Shown in pieces: positions 35,701-47,704 of a stretch of 64,000 nucleotides of DNA. Location of the stretch: NCBI GenBank assembly GCA_013368375.1, contig JAACJP010000001.1, positions 1,488,001 to 1,552,000 on the forward strand. Direction: 5' to 3'. A model generated the notes under the pieces. The model did no database searches, had not been told where the DNA came from, and worked only from the letters and a program-made list of their open reading frames with translations. How positions within the stretch are numbered: position 1 is the first letter of the stretch; every line of letters begins with the position of its first letter. A program made the translations under genes and the position numbers. The stretch is from Tricholomella constricta. Its lineage: Eukaryota; Basidiomycota; Agaricomycetes; Agaricales; Lyophyllaceae.

Positions 35701-38700
35701 GTAATATGAATTTCTGGGGTGTCTGGAACACGGCAAAGAAACGAGCTGCTAGAAGATAGGCGGTCTGCTTGACGATAATATCCTCTGACACGGTTATGAA
35801 GTACCAGGCACACTTGATGATATCCTTCTTGAGGTCTTCAAGCAACTCCGAATAGTGTTGCACCAAGATGGTGGTGAGATAAAGGGCTTCGATTTTGAAG
35901 ACGTCGTCCGTCTCTGAGAATTTGTCGGATTCAGTTATCGGGCGCCAGATAATCCGATGCATTTGATCGACGAAATCTGTGTCAAGGAGCTGCTCACGGG
36001 GCGCAGGGCGAGAGGCATGTACAAGTAGCGTTGGTGTCACGACATGGTGCATGAATTGAGCCTTATGCGACCAGGAGTATGAGGGGTCGCGGAACCAGGT
36101 AAGGAATCGCATGAGGACATTACGTCGAAAAATAATGTTCTCGCTCAGTGCAACGTGATTGTAGAGGAAATGGGTGGTGTGAACGAGATCCATGCCAAGA
36201 TTCCGCGTGAAGACAGAAACAATTTCAAAAATCAGATCGATGCGGGGTGACTGCTTCGACGCTTCCACGAAGATGTCGAGCATAATGTTGTGTCGTTGAA
36301 TAACTTCTGGCATTACGACGGCGGTTTGCTCGGGTTGTGGAACCTCTGAATGCCATACTTCCAGGAGGGCATCAATGACGTAGCTGTTTTCTGCTAACCA
36401 CGTTGGAACCAATCGCACCAGGTCGCGGAACAAGAGCATGGCGGGAAGCCTGAAGCTCGGGTCAACACCTCGGAGGAAATGCGATGCGATGTAAGAGGTC
36501 CTAGATGCCAGTTCACGCTCTAAATTAGGAGCGAGTTTCGCCTCGATTATGCTCCTCAAAGTTCTCAGGTGTCGCGGGAAATTAAGATGCCGGATGAAGA
36601 AATCTATGCCCTCAGCGGGATATCGATCAAGGTATTTCGCAAGTGGTTCCGAAAACGGGCTTCGTGTAGAAAAATGCATCTGTGACTCAGTCTGCACGAT
36701 GGCATTGACGAGGTTTTCGAGGAAAATGTTGGCGGCAGAGGGCAGAAGGTGAAAAATGTTGGCCAATCGAACCAACTTCGTTATACCCTCATTGTTGGAG
36801 AGAGGCAGGCGCGAGGAGTCGATGAGCATTTGGGGATCGGCGACGATACGGAAATGGTCCAGAAGTTTGTGCCCAATTTCCACCTTGAAATAATTGGTAA
36901 GAAGTTCCAGCAGGCGGGCCAAACCTTCTAGGCCAGGGACGGAGAGACGTTTGGGATCGGCGAGGTTCATTAGGATGGGGCGCAACCCGGTTTGGAGAAG
37001 TTCCTTCGGAAGGCGACTCTGGTGTGTTAGAACCATTCTTAACCCTTCATGTGCGACGTCCTTGACCTCGGGCGAAGGAGAATATAGCGACTTGAAGTAA
37101 ACACTTGTCACCCTGGGGTAGAAGTTGTACAGGTGAGCAACGTGTGTAAAGTTATTGATTCATACCTTTGTCGCGTTTGAACTTGCCTCTGGAAAAAATC
37201 AGTCAGAGGCATGGATGCTGTGAGCAGCTTGATGCAGGCAACTCGAAGTTGAATGACCTCGAGAGTGCCCTGACGAGCGGTCACGCGCCCCAACAAGGCT
37301 GCATCGTCGGCATCTGCTAATGCGAGGGTCTCGTGTAGTAGTCGGAGGAGTTCATCGTTGAGTTCTACGAGTGGAGGTTCCAAACTGACGCAGTAGCGTA
37401 TCGCTTCAATCATTCCTATTTGTTTCAGGAATGGAAGTGCCCGGAGAGGCTTCGTGTAGATTCCAGTGACCGTGCGTTCTCGGTGAGGCATTAGAAGATC
37501 CACTGCGGGTCGCCCGCTAAGCGACACGAGAAATTCTATACACGTCTGAGCCGCTTGGCGGACCACCGCATTCGAGCTTTGAAGCTCAGGAGAGAAGATA
37601 CCAACCAGGTGAATGAGCTTGTTCCGCGCTGGACCGGGATTTTCGGCGTGGACATCCAACTCCGAGGTGCATATCCGCAAAACACTGAGCAAGAGATCAA
37701 GAACTTCGTCAACATCCCGGGGTAAATCACGAGGAAGGTCCTTCAAAACATGGAGGAGGGTGCGAATTAGGTCTATTTCGCGTTCTGTTGCCCATTTAGT
37801 CCCATAGACGGGAATGGATAACAAGCTCTTTATCCCGTTGCAACCTGCACTTTTGTGTGTCCAAGAGTCTTCCAGGCAGAGGCCTGTGATTCGGTTTGCA
37901 AATTGATGCAAGATGCCCATGATATCTTGCGGAACTATGTTGTTCTGGCCATGCATTGCAACGAGGTCTTTGATGACGAGAATGAAGACAGACTGAGCTG
38001 CCTTGGCCTGAGTTGGTTGATCGCGGGCAAGACCGTATGGAAACGCATCGAGGAAAGATGAAAGGAGCCCGCTTGTCGTTGGTCTGGCTCCTGGTCCTCG
38101 TGTATGGTTCCGGCGAATTTCAAAGTCGAAGACAAACTGCGCGACCTTTCGAATGAAGGATCCTGCCTGATCTTGGAGGTCTGGTATATTTATGCCATCA
38201 AAAATGCCTTCCATCCCTTGAATGAAGACCTCTTCAATGTTTTGTCCAACAACTCCCTGTAGTCCCATTAGTTTGAGGGGTCGAAAAGAGGGTGTATCCT
38301 TACTTCATGTAGCATAACTGTCAAACAGTTTTCTAAGAGTGCAAGCGCATGATTGCGATCGAATGAAGTTCCCTTCGCAAGCGTACGGCAAGCCAGGCCC
38401 ATGACAGGGCCTAGCTCCATCTTTTCTCCAGACCCCCCAAATGATATCGTCATCTTAGCCGGCTCGGAGTGGTGACGATATTTCAAAGCGGGTTCTTTCG
38501 TTAACAAACGACGATTTCGCCCTCCCAACTTGCCCAGGATGCGGATCGTGGTATGAGCGGGGTGGTGATTTGCGGGTAAAGGCTTCAAATGGCTGTGTAG
38601 AGCCTCCATCAATTCACGGAGCACCGTGCTCAACGTCGGATCCAAGAAGTCGGGAGTAAGGTTGTCAATACATAGCTCGAGTGTCCGGAGACCTTGGGAG

Positions 38701-41214
38701 ACCAGTTCAGGATTCCCACGTAAAGCGAGAGCCAAGGGCTGCATCAAATAGGTGAGGTGAGGGAGAAGATGTGTCAAGCGCAATGGGACCGTCAAACAGA
38801 GCTCCACAATCATATCTCGAGTGTGTCCCTCGGAGGCTAGTAGCTGCCGGTTTAGACTTTCCAGCATCTCTGGTAACAGAGGCAGCACCGCATTGTAGAG
38901 CAACTCAAATCTACCACCTCCGCCACCAATAGCCCTGAAGAGAGCTCGAAGTAAGTGGAAGTAGTTCGTGGGTTTCGTCGCTTTGGCGGCCAGCGGAAAA
39001 CAGTCCATTAGAAGCTTCGGCAGATGGGCCTTCAATATGGGCTCGTTTAAAGCCGGATACGCAGCAACGGCCCCGAACGCCATTTTGAACAGCCGGATGG
39101 TGGCAGCTGCCGTCATGTCGTCGTATTCGCCAAGGAGATGAAGCCGGTCGACCAGGAAACTCAGGACGATGGCGAGAAGAGTCGGGGATGTAGGTTCGCG
39201 TGTGAAGAGAAATTGGCATATGTTGAGGAGTATCATTCGCTTCGAAGCGCAGTTGAAGAAGAACTCCATCTTGTGTGTCCAGACTTCCTGAAAAACATGA
39301 AGATTGATCTCAAGGAGAGCATGTCCGAACCAGTCAATCGCGTCATTCTGTTCGTTGACGCGAGGATCGGGTTCGAATAGCGACATGCAACGTAAATATC
39401 CTTCAAAGAGTCTGAAGAATATATCGCCATCTGGGGTCGGAGCGTCGCACTTCCTTAGAGCTGTGAGGCATACGCGGAAACCATGCAAAAGGGTTCTAAA
39501 CATCAAGCGCAATTCTGGAATGATATGTCAGGTCTCCGAAGTCAATGTAACACAATCGGCTAACCGTGGACCAGTTCTTCAGGTCTTTCAAGAGCGTAGA
39601 CAGCCCCACCCACAGGACGTGCCTTCTCAATGAAAGCCGCATCAAGGATGACTATCTCACTGTTCTCCTTCAGTTGTACATTTGCGATCATTCCATCGTG
39701 GATCAATGCAAGGGCCTCCATGCGCTCGAGGCAAGTTTCAAACATTGCGCCTAGAAGTCGTGCAGCCTCTTTAGGAGTTTCTTTCGCCAAAATAGGCTCT
39801 GTCAGGCCGAACATCATCTTTGCCGACATGGTGTGGAGGTTATTTCCCAATGCAGGGTTGTGTATAAGGCGGGAGAAAACATGAACTATACGTGCTAATT
39901 GTTTTGCAGTAAGTTCGTTTCGAATGTGATGCACTAGGTCGGCAACAGCGGTATACACGACCGCTCTGCGAAAGGATGGGTGTACGGAAGTCAAGGAAAG
40001 ACAATGACAACGCACCTGAGGATTTCCTTGCTACTTACACCCTTCCCAAGGAGAACATTTTCGTCCAAAAGTTTCTCGAGATGAGGGAAGAGTGCTCTCC
40101 GAACAGGAAGTCCCATAAGATGACGGAAGACAACCATAAGTTCCTGAAATTGAATTAAGATAAAAGAGAAAGTCGTATAGATGCAAATTTCTCACCTTTC
40201 GGAGAGCAATACCATTCGCAGGGCAATCTTGAAGCATGCGGAGGGCGGTGAGGATCAAGATTTCGCCAGATTTCTCGTCAAGGTCGCCGGATAATCTCAT
40301 GACATAGGCCAAGTACGACAACACCTGGCGATAATTAAGTGTAATTCGTCAACTGGAACTTGAAAAAAAGCAAACCTTGATTTGACAGTGGATGAAATCG
40401 GTATAAGCAGCGGTGTTCTTGATAGTGGGTGACATCCCAGCCCATATACCTTCCATTGCCTCATAGTCCTCTCTCGCCTTCCTTTGCGCAGGGGACTGGA
40501 TGGCAAGGACCTCGAAAGCCGCCGGTAATGTCGTCTGTACAGGGCCCGCAGCCATAGATCGATGCATTTGAGAAATAATTACAATGACCATCCCCATCTC
40601 GCCGATGACCTTGAAGCTGTGTAAGCCCAATGGCACAATGTTTGGATCAAGTGGCTTGGAATCCTCGGAGAGAACCTCGACGACTATGTCTTTCATGTTC
40701 CGGAATCCTTCCTGAAATATTGCCACAAACTCGGCCAGGCACTCCTCTGTAAGAATCCTGTAGTTGCGAATGTGATCCAGGAGGGTTTTACAAGCAACTG
40801 AGCCATTCTCTTCGTTGTCTCTACGAAGGATATGAAGCATGCAAGTGAAGATCGGGGTAGATAATGGGCGAATTGCCTCATTAATGGGCAGACGGTTAAC
40901 GATTTCGAGGAGCACGCGACGGAATTGGTATTCGACGGTGTCTTTGTGCAGTGCCACTTCGCCATTTCGTAGAAGGTCGAGCAAAGCCGGTATAAGGACC
41001 GGTATCGCTCGTATGGATTCTGTATCGCGGACAGTGTCTATCATTTCACGTATTTCAGCAGCAACGGTATGCTTGGTCCTCAAGTCTGTAAGGGAAGACA
41101 TAGGTGAGTAGGTAAGTTGTCCGAAAGCGGCTACATACCTATATTAGGGTCAGCAAGCTTCCCTGCGCGTATTTCCAGATCAGATGTCGTGGCTAGGTGA
41201 GGATTGGGCTCCAT
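29715..41214 (-). CDS. TRA1: Tra1 / TRRAP, pseudokinase scaffold of SAGA and NuA4
   Basis: Giant PIKK-family protein that binds activators and recruits SAGA and NuA4. Starts MEPNPHLATTSDLEIRAGK at 41214. Long blocks (39512-38268, 38268-37108, 37111-35066, 35142-32074) join by short introns, giving roughly 3,500 residues. Most of it is HEAT/TPR solenoid, for example VLIPALLDLLRNGE near the start. The FAT region lies in 35142-32074 (NGMWEQASLAYESAQSKA, FHARFGRNDEANHAFGQAVQ). The kinase-like domain is degenerate: the usual lysine region reads FSVQLPGYRQYRREDR, and SSRHPHRFHVS stands where active PIKKs have GDRHxxN. No DFG is present. The C-terminus IQLAKMGEMYHPWF is a typical FATC. The final intron (about 29840-29880) looks shorter than 40 nt in any in-frame solution, so that junction is uncertain. 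Confidence 0.95.
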
Positions 41215-42002
41215 GGTTGGCAGAGCAGCCATGAAGGCGCAAGTCAGCCGCAAAGGTTACTTTCCTATTTTGGTCAAACGCGCGCTGTTTTGAGGAGCTT
41301 TGCATTGTTAATCCCCGAGGCCTTTGCCAAGCAGATCGCTTACTTGGCGCGAGCTCGAGGTCCCTGCATGAACTTTTGGATCTTGTACCAACCAGAACCG
41401 GTCGATGACTTCCAAGACGTTAAAAATCACTGGCACAACCTTGCATTACACACTGTAACAGTACTGTTCGTATTGTTCGGCAAGTCATCACGTTCAGCTA
41501 ACGAAAGTGCACTGTCTTACTCACACTATATCATCATTTCGGTGCAGATGTTCAGTGCAGATGATCGTGTTTATTGAAAAATCTGACATGTGTTCCGGAG
41601 TATCAACACTGTCGACGCTGGACCTTGCTGGACTTGTCTGACTTGTCACTAGTGACTACAATCTCGACTGATGGAATACGATCCACGTGATGATGATACG
41701 CTTTCTTGGTGTGTGAATTGCGACCAAGTTGACTGTTGGGCTTTGATTCCTAGCATTGACCACGTACCCATCATGTTTTCTGGTTCTGGGTTGTAATCCT
41801 TACGCTGGCGCCCACACCTTTTTAGCTGATACTTAGTCGACCCTTGGAGCGGGGCTCTAAGCTGCTCAGGCCATATCTATTTCATTCGTTCCTGGGAACC
41901 CGTTTTTGTTCAACTTTCCTTCGATCCTTCGTTCGTTACTTCGCCCCTCCGGTTTGGGTCATTCCTTTCGCCGCTTTGAACGTCCAAGGCAGCTTTTGCA
42001 CC
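41215..42002. promoter_or_regulatory. divergent promoter region, TRA1 / seven-TM protein
   Basis: 788 bp without a convincing gene. Short plus-strand frames near 41197-41577 overlap the TRA1 start and lack any recognisable motif. A pyrimidine-rich leader precedes the ATG at 42003. Small internal repeats of the type GGACTTGTC/TGACTTGTC occur near 41633-41650. Confidence 0.45.
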
Positions 42003-44075
42003 ATGGCAGGCCTGGAAGTTCCCAACATCAACGAGTTCATCGCACACCCTGACTAGTAAGTGATATGCGTCCAACTTGGCCTGTGATTAAACTTGCCCCG
42101 ATCTACGCAGCCAACAAACAGCGGCCTTCTTTCTAGGAGCTGTTTTCATAACCAGCTTAAACTTTTCCTCTCTTTGGATTAGAAGTTTCTTCCCGCGATT
42201 GAAAAAATGGATATCCAGAAATGGAACTTCGTCTGCTGACATCGAGAATGCCTCCTCCGAAAAGGCGTCCATCACTTCATCCCTGAAATTCCTTCGTTCT
42301 GGAGATAATCAAAGCCTTGTTTTCACTCTATCCCTCTGCTTCACCTTCGCCAGCATAGCCTACTTCGGTTCTTTGCTTTCATTTAGCCCCAACGGAGGGG
42401 CCACTTGTGGTAAGTGTCTAGTGAGGGCTAACTACGGTTCTGTTACCTAACATTCTTCATCAAACAGCGTTTGTCGTGGCCTGGGGTGGGATGGCCGCCC
42501 AAACAGCCCGACTCATTGGCCTCGTTATACTCCTCTTAGAACTGAGAGATCTCGGGATCGCCAAGCTGGAGCTTTATATTACCTTTGCTTGCCTTTTTGT
42601 CACGATGGGTAAATTCCCTGCTCCTCAAGGTTGACGATGTCTAAATCACACCCTCCTTTAGTCCTCGTCTTCGTGAACAATGCGGTCGGCACAGGTTCGA
42701 TAAGGTTTGCGACTCGCCTACTCGTTCAGGCCACAACAACGGAGAATTGATAGCCTATTTCAGGGTTTTCGATCCGCTAGGCATTGCTATCTGCTACAGA
42801 AAGCAGTCAGTATGATAATGTCTCTTCCTGCATAGATCCTTATAAGCTGACTTTCAATTTAGCTTCCTCCCCACTGCTTTGGCCACGTCCTTGATCTATC
42901 TGATCATTGAGTTTTTTATGCTTTTGAGACTCAGCTTTCTCATCATGCGACAAACAACTCTAGCGAGTCAAAGAGCTGCAGCCTTGAGAGATGGCAGGAT
43001 TGTGAAAGCACTTTCTCTGCTTTTTCTCGAGCTTTTGACGATTGGTCCGTCGGCTGTACACATCACCCTTCTTGCAGATCTCGTTCCTTTAAGCATTGGA
43101 GCGCTTGCAGTTCTTGGTAAGGTCACTTGTTAAAAGATCCATCTTTCTTGTGTCTGACCATGAAATTTAGCGGCCTTTAACTATAGATCGAGTGCCCGAG
43201 ACGGTCACACACTGTACCCTAGCGCTATATCTCCCATCCCAGTTGTTCCCGCTCCCCCAATAGGCCGCACAGGCTGGTTATCACGAAGGTCGTTTGGATC
43301 GTCATTTACCCGGAATAATTCGCCAAGGGCTCCCAGGTCTCCGGACTCGCCACAGCCGGTGCCAACCACGATACCCCACCCTTTCTCAGCACAATATCTC
43401 AACAACACGGCTTTTACTTGGCCACGACAAAGCCGACAACAGGCATCCAGAATCAGTACGACAGAGACGACCTTAAGCACTCACGAGGGGGTAATTCGAA
43501 CTGTTGAGCGCTCTGGACCACCGGTCTCCGCAAGAGCCGTTTTCGTCTCGTCCGATGATATCCTGCCTATACCCAAATCAACCCCTGAACAATCTCCAGA
43601 CGTTCCTCCATTTCCTGGCCCATCTGCACCCTTTACTTCGATCACGACTGGGCCGGAGGTGCTGGTACGTTCGGTGACCTCCCCCTCCCCTGCATTGTCT
43701 CCCACCAGCCTCTTAATGCATCCTTGGCATGAAAGACGTCGACCGGGCAGTGTAACGCTCACATCTAGATTTTCGATGGATGCATCAGATGAGTTGCAAG
43801 GCAACAAATCACCAACATCGACCCGAGGGTCAGGTCAGGTGTCATATGGCTTCCGAGGGCACACAATTCCAGTACCACAAATGCCTTCCCCTTCAGGACC
43901 CATGCGCCGGTACTCGAGCGCGACATTGACGTCGCCCATGATTTCTCCAGAAGGTGGCCAACCACGGCAATTCGTACAGCTGCTGACATTCGAATCAAGT
44001 TTTCGAAAGGGAGAGAGACGCGAGGACCGCAACCCGGTGCTGTCGTCCGATTCATCTGCCGCTCCCCGTCGATGA
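42003..44075 (+). CDS. unknown seven-transmembrane protein with Ser/Pro-rich tail
   Basis: Seven exons (42003-42055, 42111-42409, 42468-42608, 42662-42704, 42764-42805, 42863-43116, 43171-44075) give 578 residues. Hydrophobic segments by eye: TAAFFLGAVFITSLNFSSLW, LVFTLSLCFTFASIAYFGSL, AAQTARLIGLVILLLEL, LYITFACLFVTMVLVFV, ALATSLIYLIIEFFMLL, ALSLLFLELLTIGPSAVHIT and LLADLVPLSIGALAVL. The last about 300 residues (from NYRSSARDG) are hydrophilic and Ser/Pro/Thr-rich, with motifs such as SRFSMD and RRYSSATLTSP. The topology is GPCR-like, with an extracellular N-terminus and cytosolic tail, but no known GPCR motif is recognised. It could also be another class of polytopic protein. The intron phases and frames are all consistent. 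Confidence 0.78.
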
Positions 44076-44212
44076 TACCCATTGTACACATTGGATTGTT
44101 TAGGACATGGACTTTTACATAGGCTAAGGTAGACTCGGACATGTCAATGCTAGCTATTACGTAATGCAGTACATAGTCGTCGCGCTGCGGCGGAGTCGTT
44201 CATTGCGCTACC

Positions 44213-45446
44213 ATGTCAAGTGAACTCTTGAAGCAAATTCAAGCAGGAAGGAAACTCAAGAAGGCGGAAACCCATGACCGGAGCGCACCCGCTGTCGACA
44301 CTGTGAAGGTTTCCTCCATGGGGGGAGGTGGCAGTGGTGGTGGAGGATCAGCCATTTCCACAGCTAGCCACTCTGGGCCCCCTCAGCTTGGAGGGCTATT
44401 TGCTGGTGGTATGCCGAAACTGAAGCCCGCCGGTCAAAGCCATGCTCGTAAGCTTCTTGTATTTCTTTGTGAGATGTATCTGATTTCTTGCAGCGAAAAG
44501 CACTAACCTAGCGAGACCGCCGTCGATCCCCAAGCGAGAAGTGTCTACTCCCGCGCGAACTGTGCCCAGTGTCCCTCCACCAAAGCCTGCGTCGCCTACG
44601 CCTGCACCGCCAAGTCGGTTCGCGCCAAGTTTACCTGCCCGCACTGTCCCCGCTGTCCCTGACAGTACTCCCACTCCGCCGCGCAGGGCACCGCCACCTA
44701 TTCGAACGTCCACACCACCCGCCGCACCTGCTCGCCCATCCCCAGCCATTCCTGCACGTCCATCACCTGCCGTCCCTTCTCGTCCTTCCCCGGCTGTTCC
44801 ACCCCGTAATGCTTTACCACCCGCATCGGCAGCGCCTGCTGCCCGACCTGTCCCTGCCATTCCTCCTCGATTACCACCTGCTTCTCCTAACAGGGTTCCC
44901 CCCGCTTTTCCTAATAGAGCTCCACCCACAACTCCAGGTAGGCCACCTCCACCACCTCCACCCGCTCGGCCTTCCAGTGCAGGCTCTTCCTCGCCAGTAA
45001 GGGCTGTTCCTCCTCCTCCCATGCGCAAGCCACCGGCTGCTGGCAGTGTCCCTGCTCCTCCGCCCCGTGTTCGTGCACTATCTGAAGCAGACCCACCGGT
45101 GGCGCGTGCGCCTCCGCCTCAAACACCCCCTCGTTCCAGTTTGATGCCACCGAGTCGCAATTCGGCCCCTATTGCAAGTCCTAACCCGACTCCGCCGGCT
45201 CGGCGTGTTGTATCCGTCGGGTCCAACGGCATGACGCCGACTCGTAAGAGTGAGGATTGACTCTTGAAATGGGATATTCCATGCATCAATTGACCCTGCT
45301 TAACAGTTTCCTCTCCGCCTCCAAATGCGGGTGGACATACATTCCCTGTGTCAGACTTCCCACCGCCTCGAGAGTTTCAAGCGAGAGCGAAACAATATAT
45401 GAGTGGCAGGTCACGAGGGAGTAATTTTGATCTTGGGACTCTGTAA
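44213..45446 (+). CDS. VRP1: verprolin / WIP-like actin regulator
   Basis: Proline-rich protein that binds WASP and monomeric actin at endocytic patches. The N-terminal WH2 motif reads LLKQIQAGRKLKK with a Gly-rich stretch behind it. The middle (44520-45200) is a long run of SH3-type proline motifs such as PARPSPAIPARPSPAVP and PPPPPPPARP. A phase-1 intron at 45242-45305 removes an early stop and adds the C-terminal WASP-binding block DFPPPREFQARAKQYMSGRS ending DLGTL. Without that splice the protein would end at 45260 and lack this block, so the spliced form is preferred. The first intron, near 44448-44493, joins GQSHA to PKSTNLARPP. Confidence 0.9.
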
Positions 45447-45723
45447 TCAACCTCGCGTACCATATGCATGAATATATTGCATAGCGGGAAGACTGCGGAT
45501 TAATTGGACGATATGTACACCTATATGTGTAGCTGGTGGACGTGGACGTGTGCGGAGTAATGCCTGATATGGCAAGCTATAGATTTCCGGGGATGGACCG
45601 AGTATCGGAAGACGTCCGAGGTGTTTGTCAGAAGCGAAGGTGACACGTCAGTGCAACTGGTTGTTATAAGGAACCAAATTATTCGAATTCATTTCTCTTC
45701 ACCTCTCCTCCTCCTCCTCCATC
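45447..45723 (+). promoter_or_regulatory. PDI1 upstream region with ACGTG elements
   Basis: 277 bp between VRP1 and PDI1. CACGTCA at 45644-45650, reverse complement TGACGTG, lies 74 bp before the ATG. A cluster GGACGTGGACGTGTG lies at about 45538-45552. Both resemble the ACGTG-core elements bound by Hac1/XBP1-type bZIP factors in the unfolded protein response. The leader just before the ATG is a CT repeat. Confidence 0.4.
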
Positions 45724-47509
45724 ATGCGTCTTTCCTCCGTCTCCTCCCCGGTGTGCCTCCTCGCCTTGGCTTCCCTCGTCCTCGGCGAGACCGCCTCCGA
45801 TGTCCTCAAGCTGACCTCCGCCACCTTCGAGGAGAGCGTCAGCAACAACCCTCTTATGCTCGTTGAATTCTTTGCCCCTTGGTATACCTTGTTTCAGATC
45901 TTATCTCTACACGCCTCTCATTAATCACAGGTGCGGCCATTGCAAAGCCCTTGCTCCTCATTACGAGGAAGCTGCTACTGCTCTCAAGGAGAAGAATATC
46001 GCCCTCGCCTCCGTCGACTGTGTCGATGAAGCAGACCTTTGCCAGTCCAAGGAGGTCCAGGGTTATCCGTATGTTTTCAATTATACTTTTCTACGTTCAA
46101 CCGCCCTAATGCCGCTCCAGGACTCTGAAAGTTTACAAAAACGGCCAGTCTAGCGACTACAGTGGCCCTCGCAAGGCTGACGGCATCATCAGCTACATGG
46201 TCAAGTCAGTTTACGTGACGTGTCATCGCAGCTGAAATGTTAATGTCTCTGATTTCCAGGCAGTCCCTTCCTGCCGTTTCGGAGGTCACTGCTGCGAACC
46301 ATGAAGAGTTCCAAAAAGCTGACAAGCTTGTCGTTGTTGCCTACGTACCCTCCTCCACGTCCGAACCTGCACCTCAATTCAGCGCCGCTGCTGAGAAGCA
46401 CCGCGATGAGTACCTCTTTGGTCTGACCAGCGACGAGGAAGCCATCAAGGCTGCCGGTGTTGAGGCCCCCGCTATCGTTGTCTACCGCAGCTTCGATGAG
46501 CCCCGCTCTGTATACCCCTACCCTGTAGCTGCCGCCACCACCAAGGACCTCGAGGACTGGCTTGGTGAACTCGCCATCCCTGTCATTGACGAAGTCAGTG
46601 GTGAGAACTACGCCATCTACGCTCAAAGCCCCAAGCCCCTCGCCTACCTTTTCCTCGACCCCACCACCGAAGGCAAGGATGCTGCCATTGCTGCCATCAA
46701 ACCTGTTGCGCAAAAATACAAGTCCAAGATAAACGTTGTCTGGATCGATGCCGTCAAGTTCGGCGACCACGCCAAGGCCCTTAACCTCCAGGAGACCAAG
46801 TGGCCAGCGCTCGTCATCCAAAATCTGGAAATGCAGCTCAAGTATCCTTTCGACCAAACTAAGGAGGTCACCCCCGAGGCTGCCGATGACTACATCTCGC
46901 AATACCTCGCTGGCAAGCTGGAACCTACCCTCAAGAGTCAGCCTATTCCTGCATCCCAGGATGAGGCGGTCTACACCCTTGTTGGCAAGTCGTTCGATGA
47001 CGTTGTCTTCGATGATTCCAAGGATGTGTTCGTTGAGTTCTACGCTTCGTGGTAAGTCTCGTCGTGCTCTTCACCAATGATGTTACCTTATATACTTACA
47101 ATGATGGCTTTCAAGGTGTGGCCACTGCAAGCGCCTCGCTCCCATCTGGGAGTCCCTCGCTGAGAAGTACGCTGAACACAAGGACAAACTTGTTATGTAC
47201 GAATTCAAATTATTTCCTTTCCCCCCTCATACTTACATTATCTGCAGTGCCAAGATGGAGGCTCAGGAAAACGATCTCCCCGCCAGCCTTCCTTTCCGTG
47301 TTTCCGGTTTCCCTACTTTGAAGTTCAAGCCTGCCGGTTCCCGTGACTTCATCGACTATGAAGGCGACAGATCAATGGAGAGCCTAGTTGCGTTCGTTGA
47401 GGAGCACGCCAAGAACCCGCTCCCACCCCCAACCGCCGCCGAGGATGAAGCCCAGGCACCTCTGGGTAACGCCTCCGAGCCCGCAGCTGACCACCGCGAC
47501 GAACTCTGA
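45724..47509 (+). CDS. PDI1: protein disulfide isomerase
   Basis: ER enzyme that forms and rearranges disulfides. Signal peptide MRLSSVSSPVCLLALASLVLG. Domain order a-b-b'-a' is visible. The first active site is APW|CGHCKALAP after intron 1 (45882-45931), followed by EVQGYP|TLKVYKNG. The b domains cover 46258-46940 (VEAPAIVVYRSFDEP, WPALVIQNLEMQLKYPF). The second active site, YASW|CGHCKRLAP, follows the intron at 47053-47116, with VSGFPTLKFKPAG near the end. The protein ends HRDEL, so the ER-retention tetrapeptide is RDEL rather than the usual fungal HDEL. About 500 residues, normal for the family. Both active-site introns cut the same Trp codon at the same phase. Confidence 0.96.
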
Positions 47510-47704
47510 GGAGTTGAGGGCATTTTATCTTAGCTACAGAAATACTACCATATATCTCTGTTGTACCACCGTACTTAACTTACTTAGCTCTCGCTGACCA
47601 AAAAAGTTCCTTGCATCTCACACCATGGTCCAGTCCTGTCATGCGTAATTGTGACAGCAAAACCAAGAGCAGAACAGTAGATTCCATCCGATACATGAAG
47701 CTCA

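Noticed and set aside
29715..41214. Broken series of minus-strand frames could suggest a degraded pseudogene.
   Set aside because: Every break is bounded by GT-AG signals and the frame resumes with conserved Tra1 sequence. Only the last junction is uncertain.
41197..41577. 126-codon plus-strand frame upstream of the seven-TM gene.
   Set aside because: It begins inside the TRA1 first exon on the opposite strand, has no domain or family resemblance, and has no plausible splice partners.
44396..45028. Long Gly/Ala-rich minus-strand frame of 210 codons.
   Set aside because: It is the mirror of the proline-rich verprolin coding sequence; CCN codons read as GGN on the other strand.
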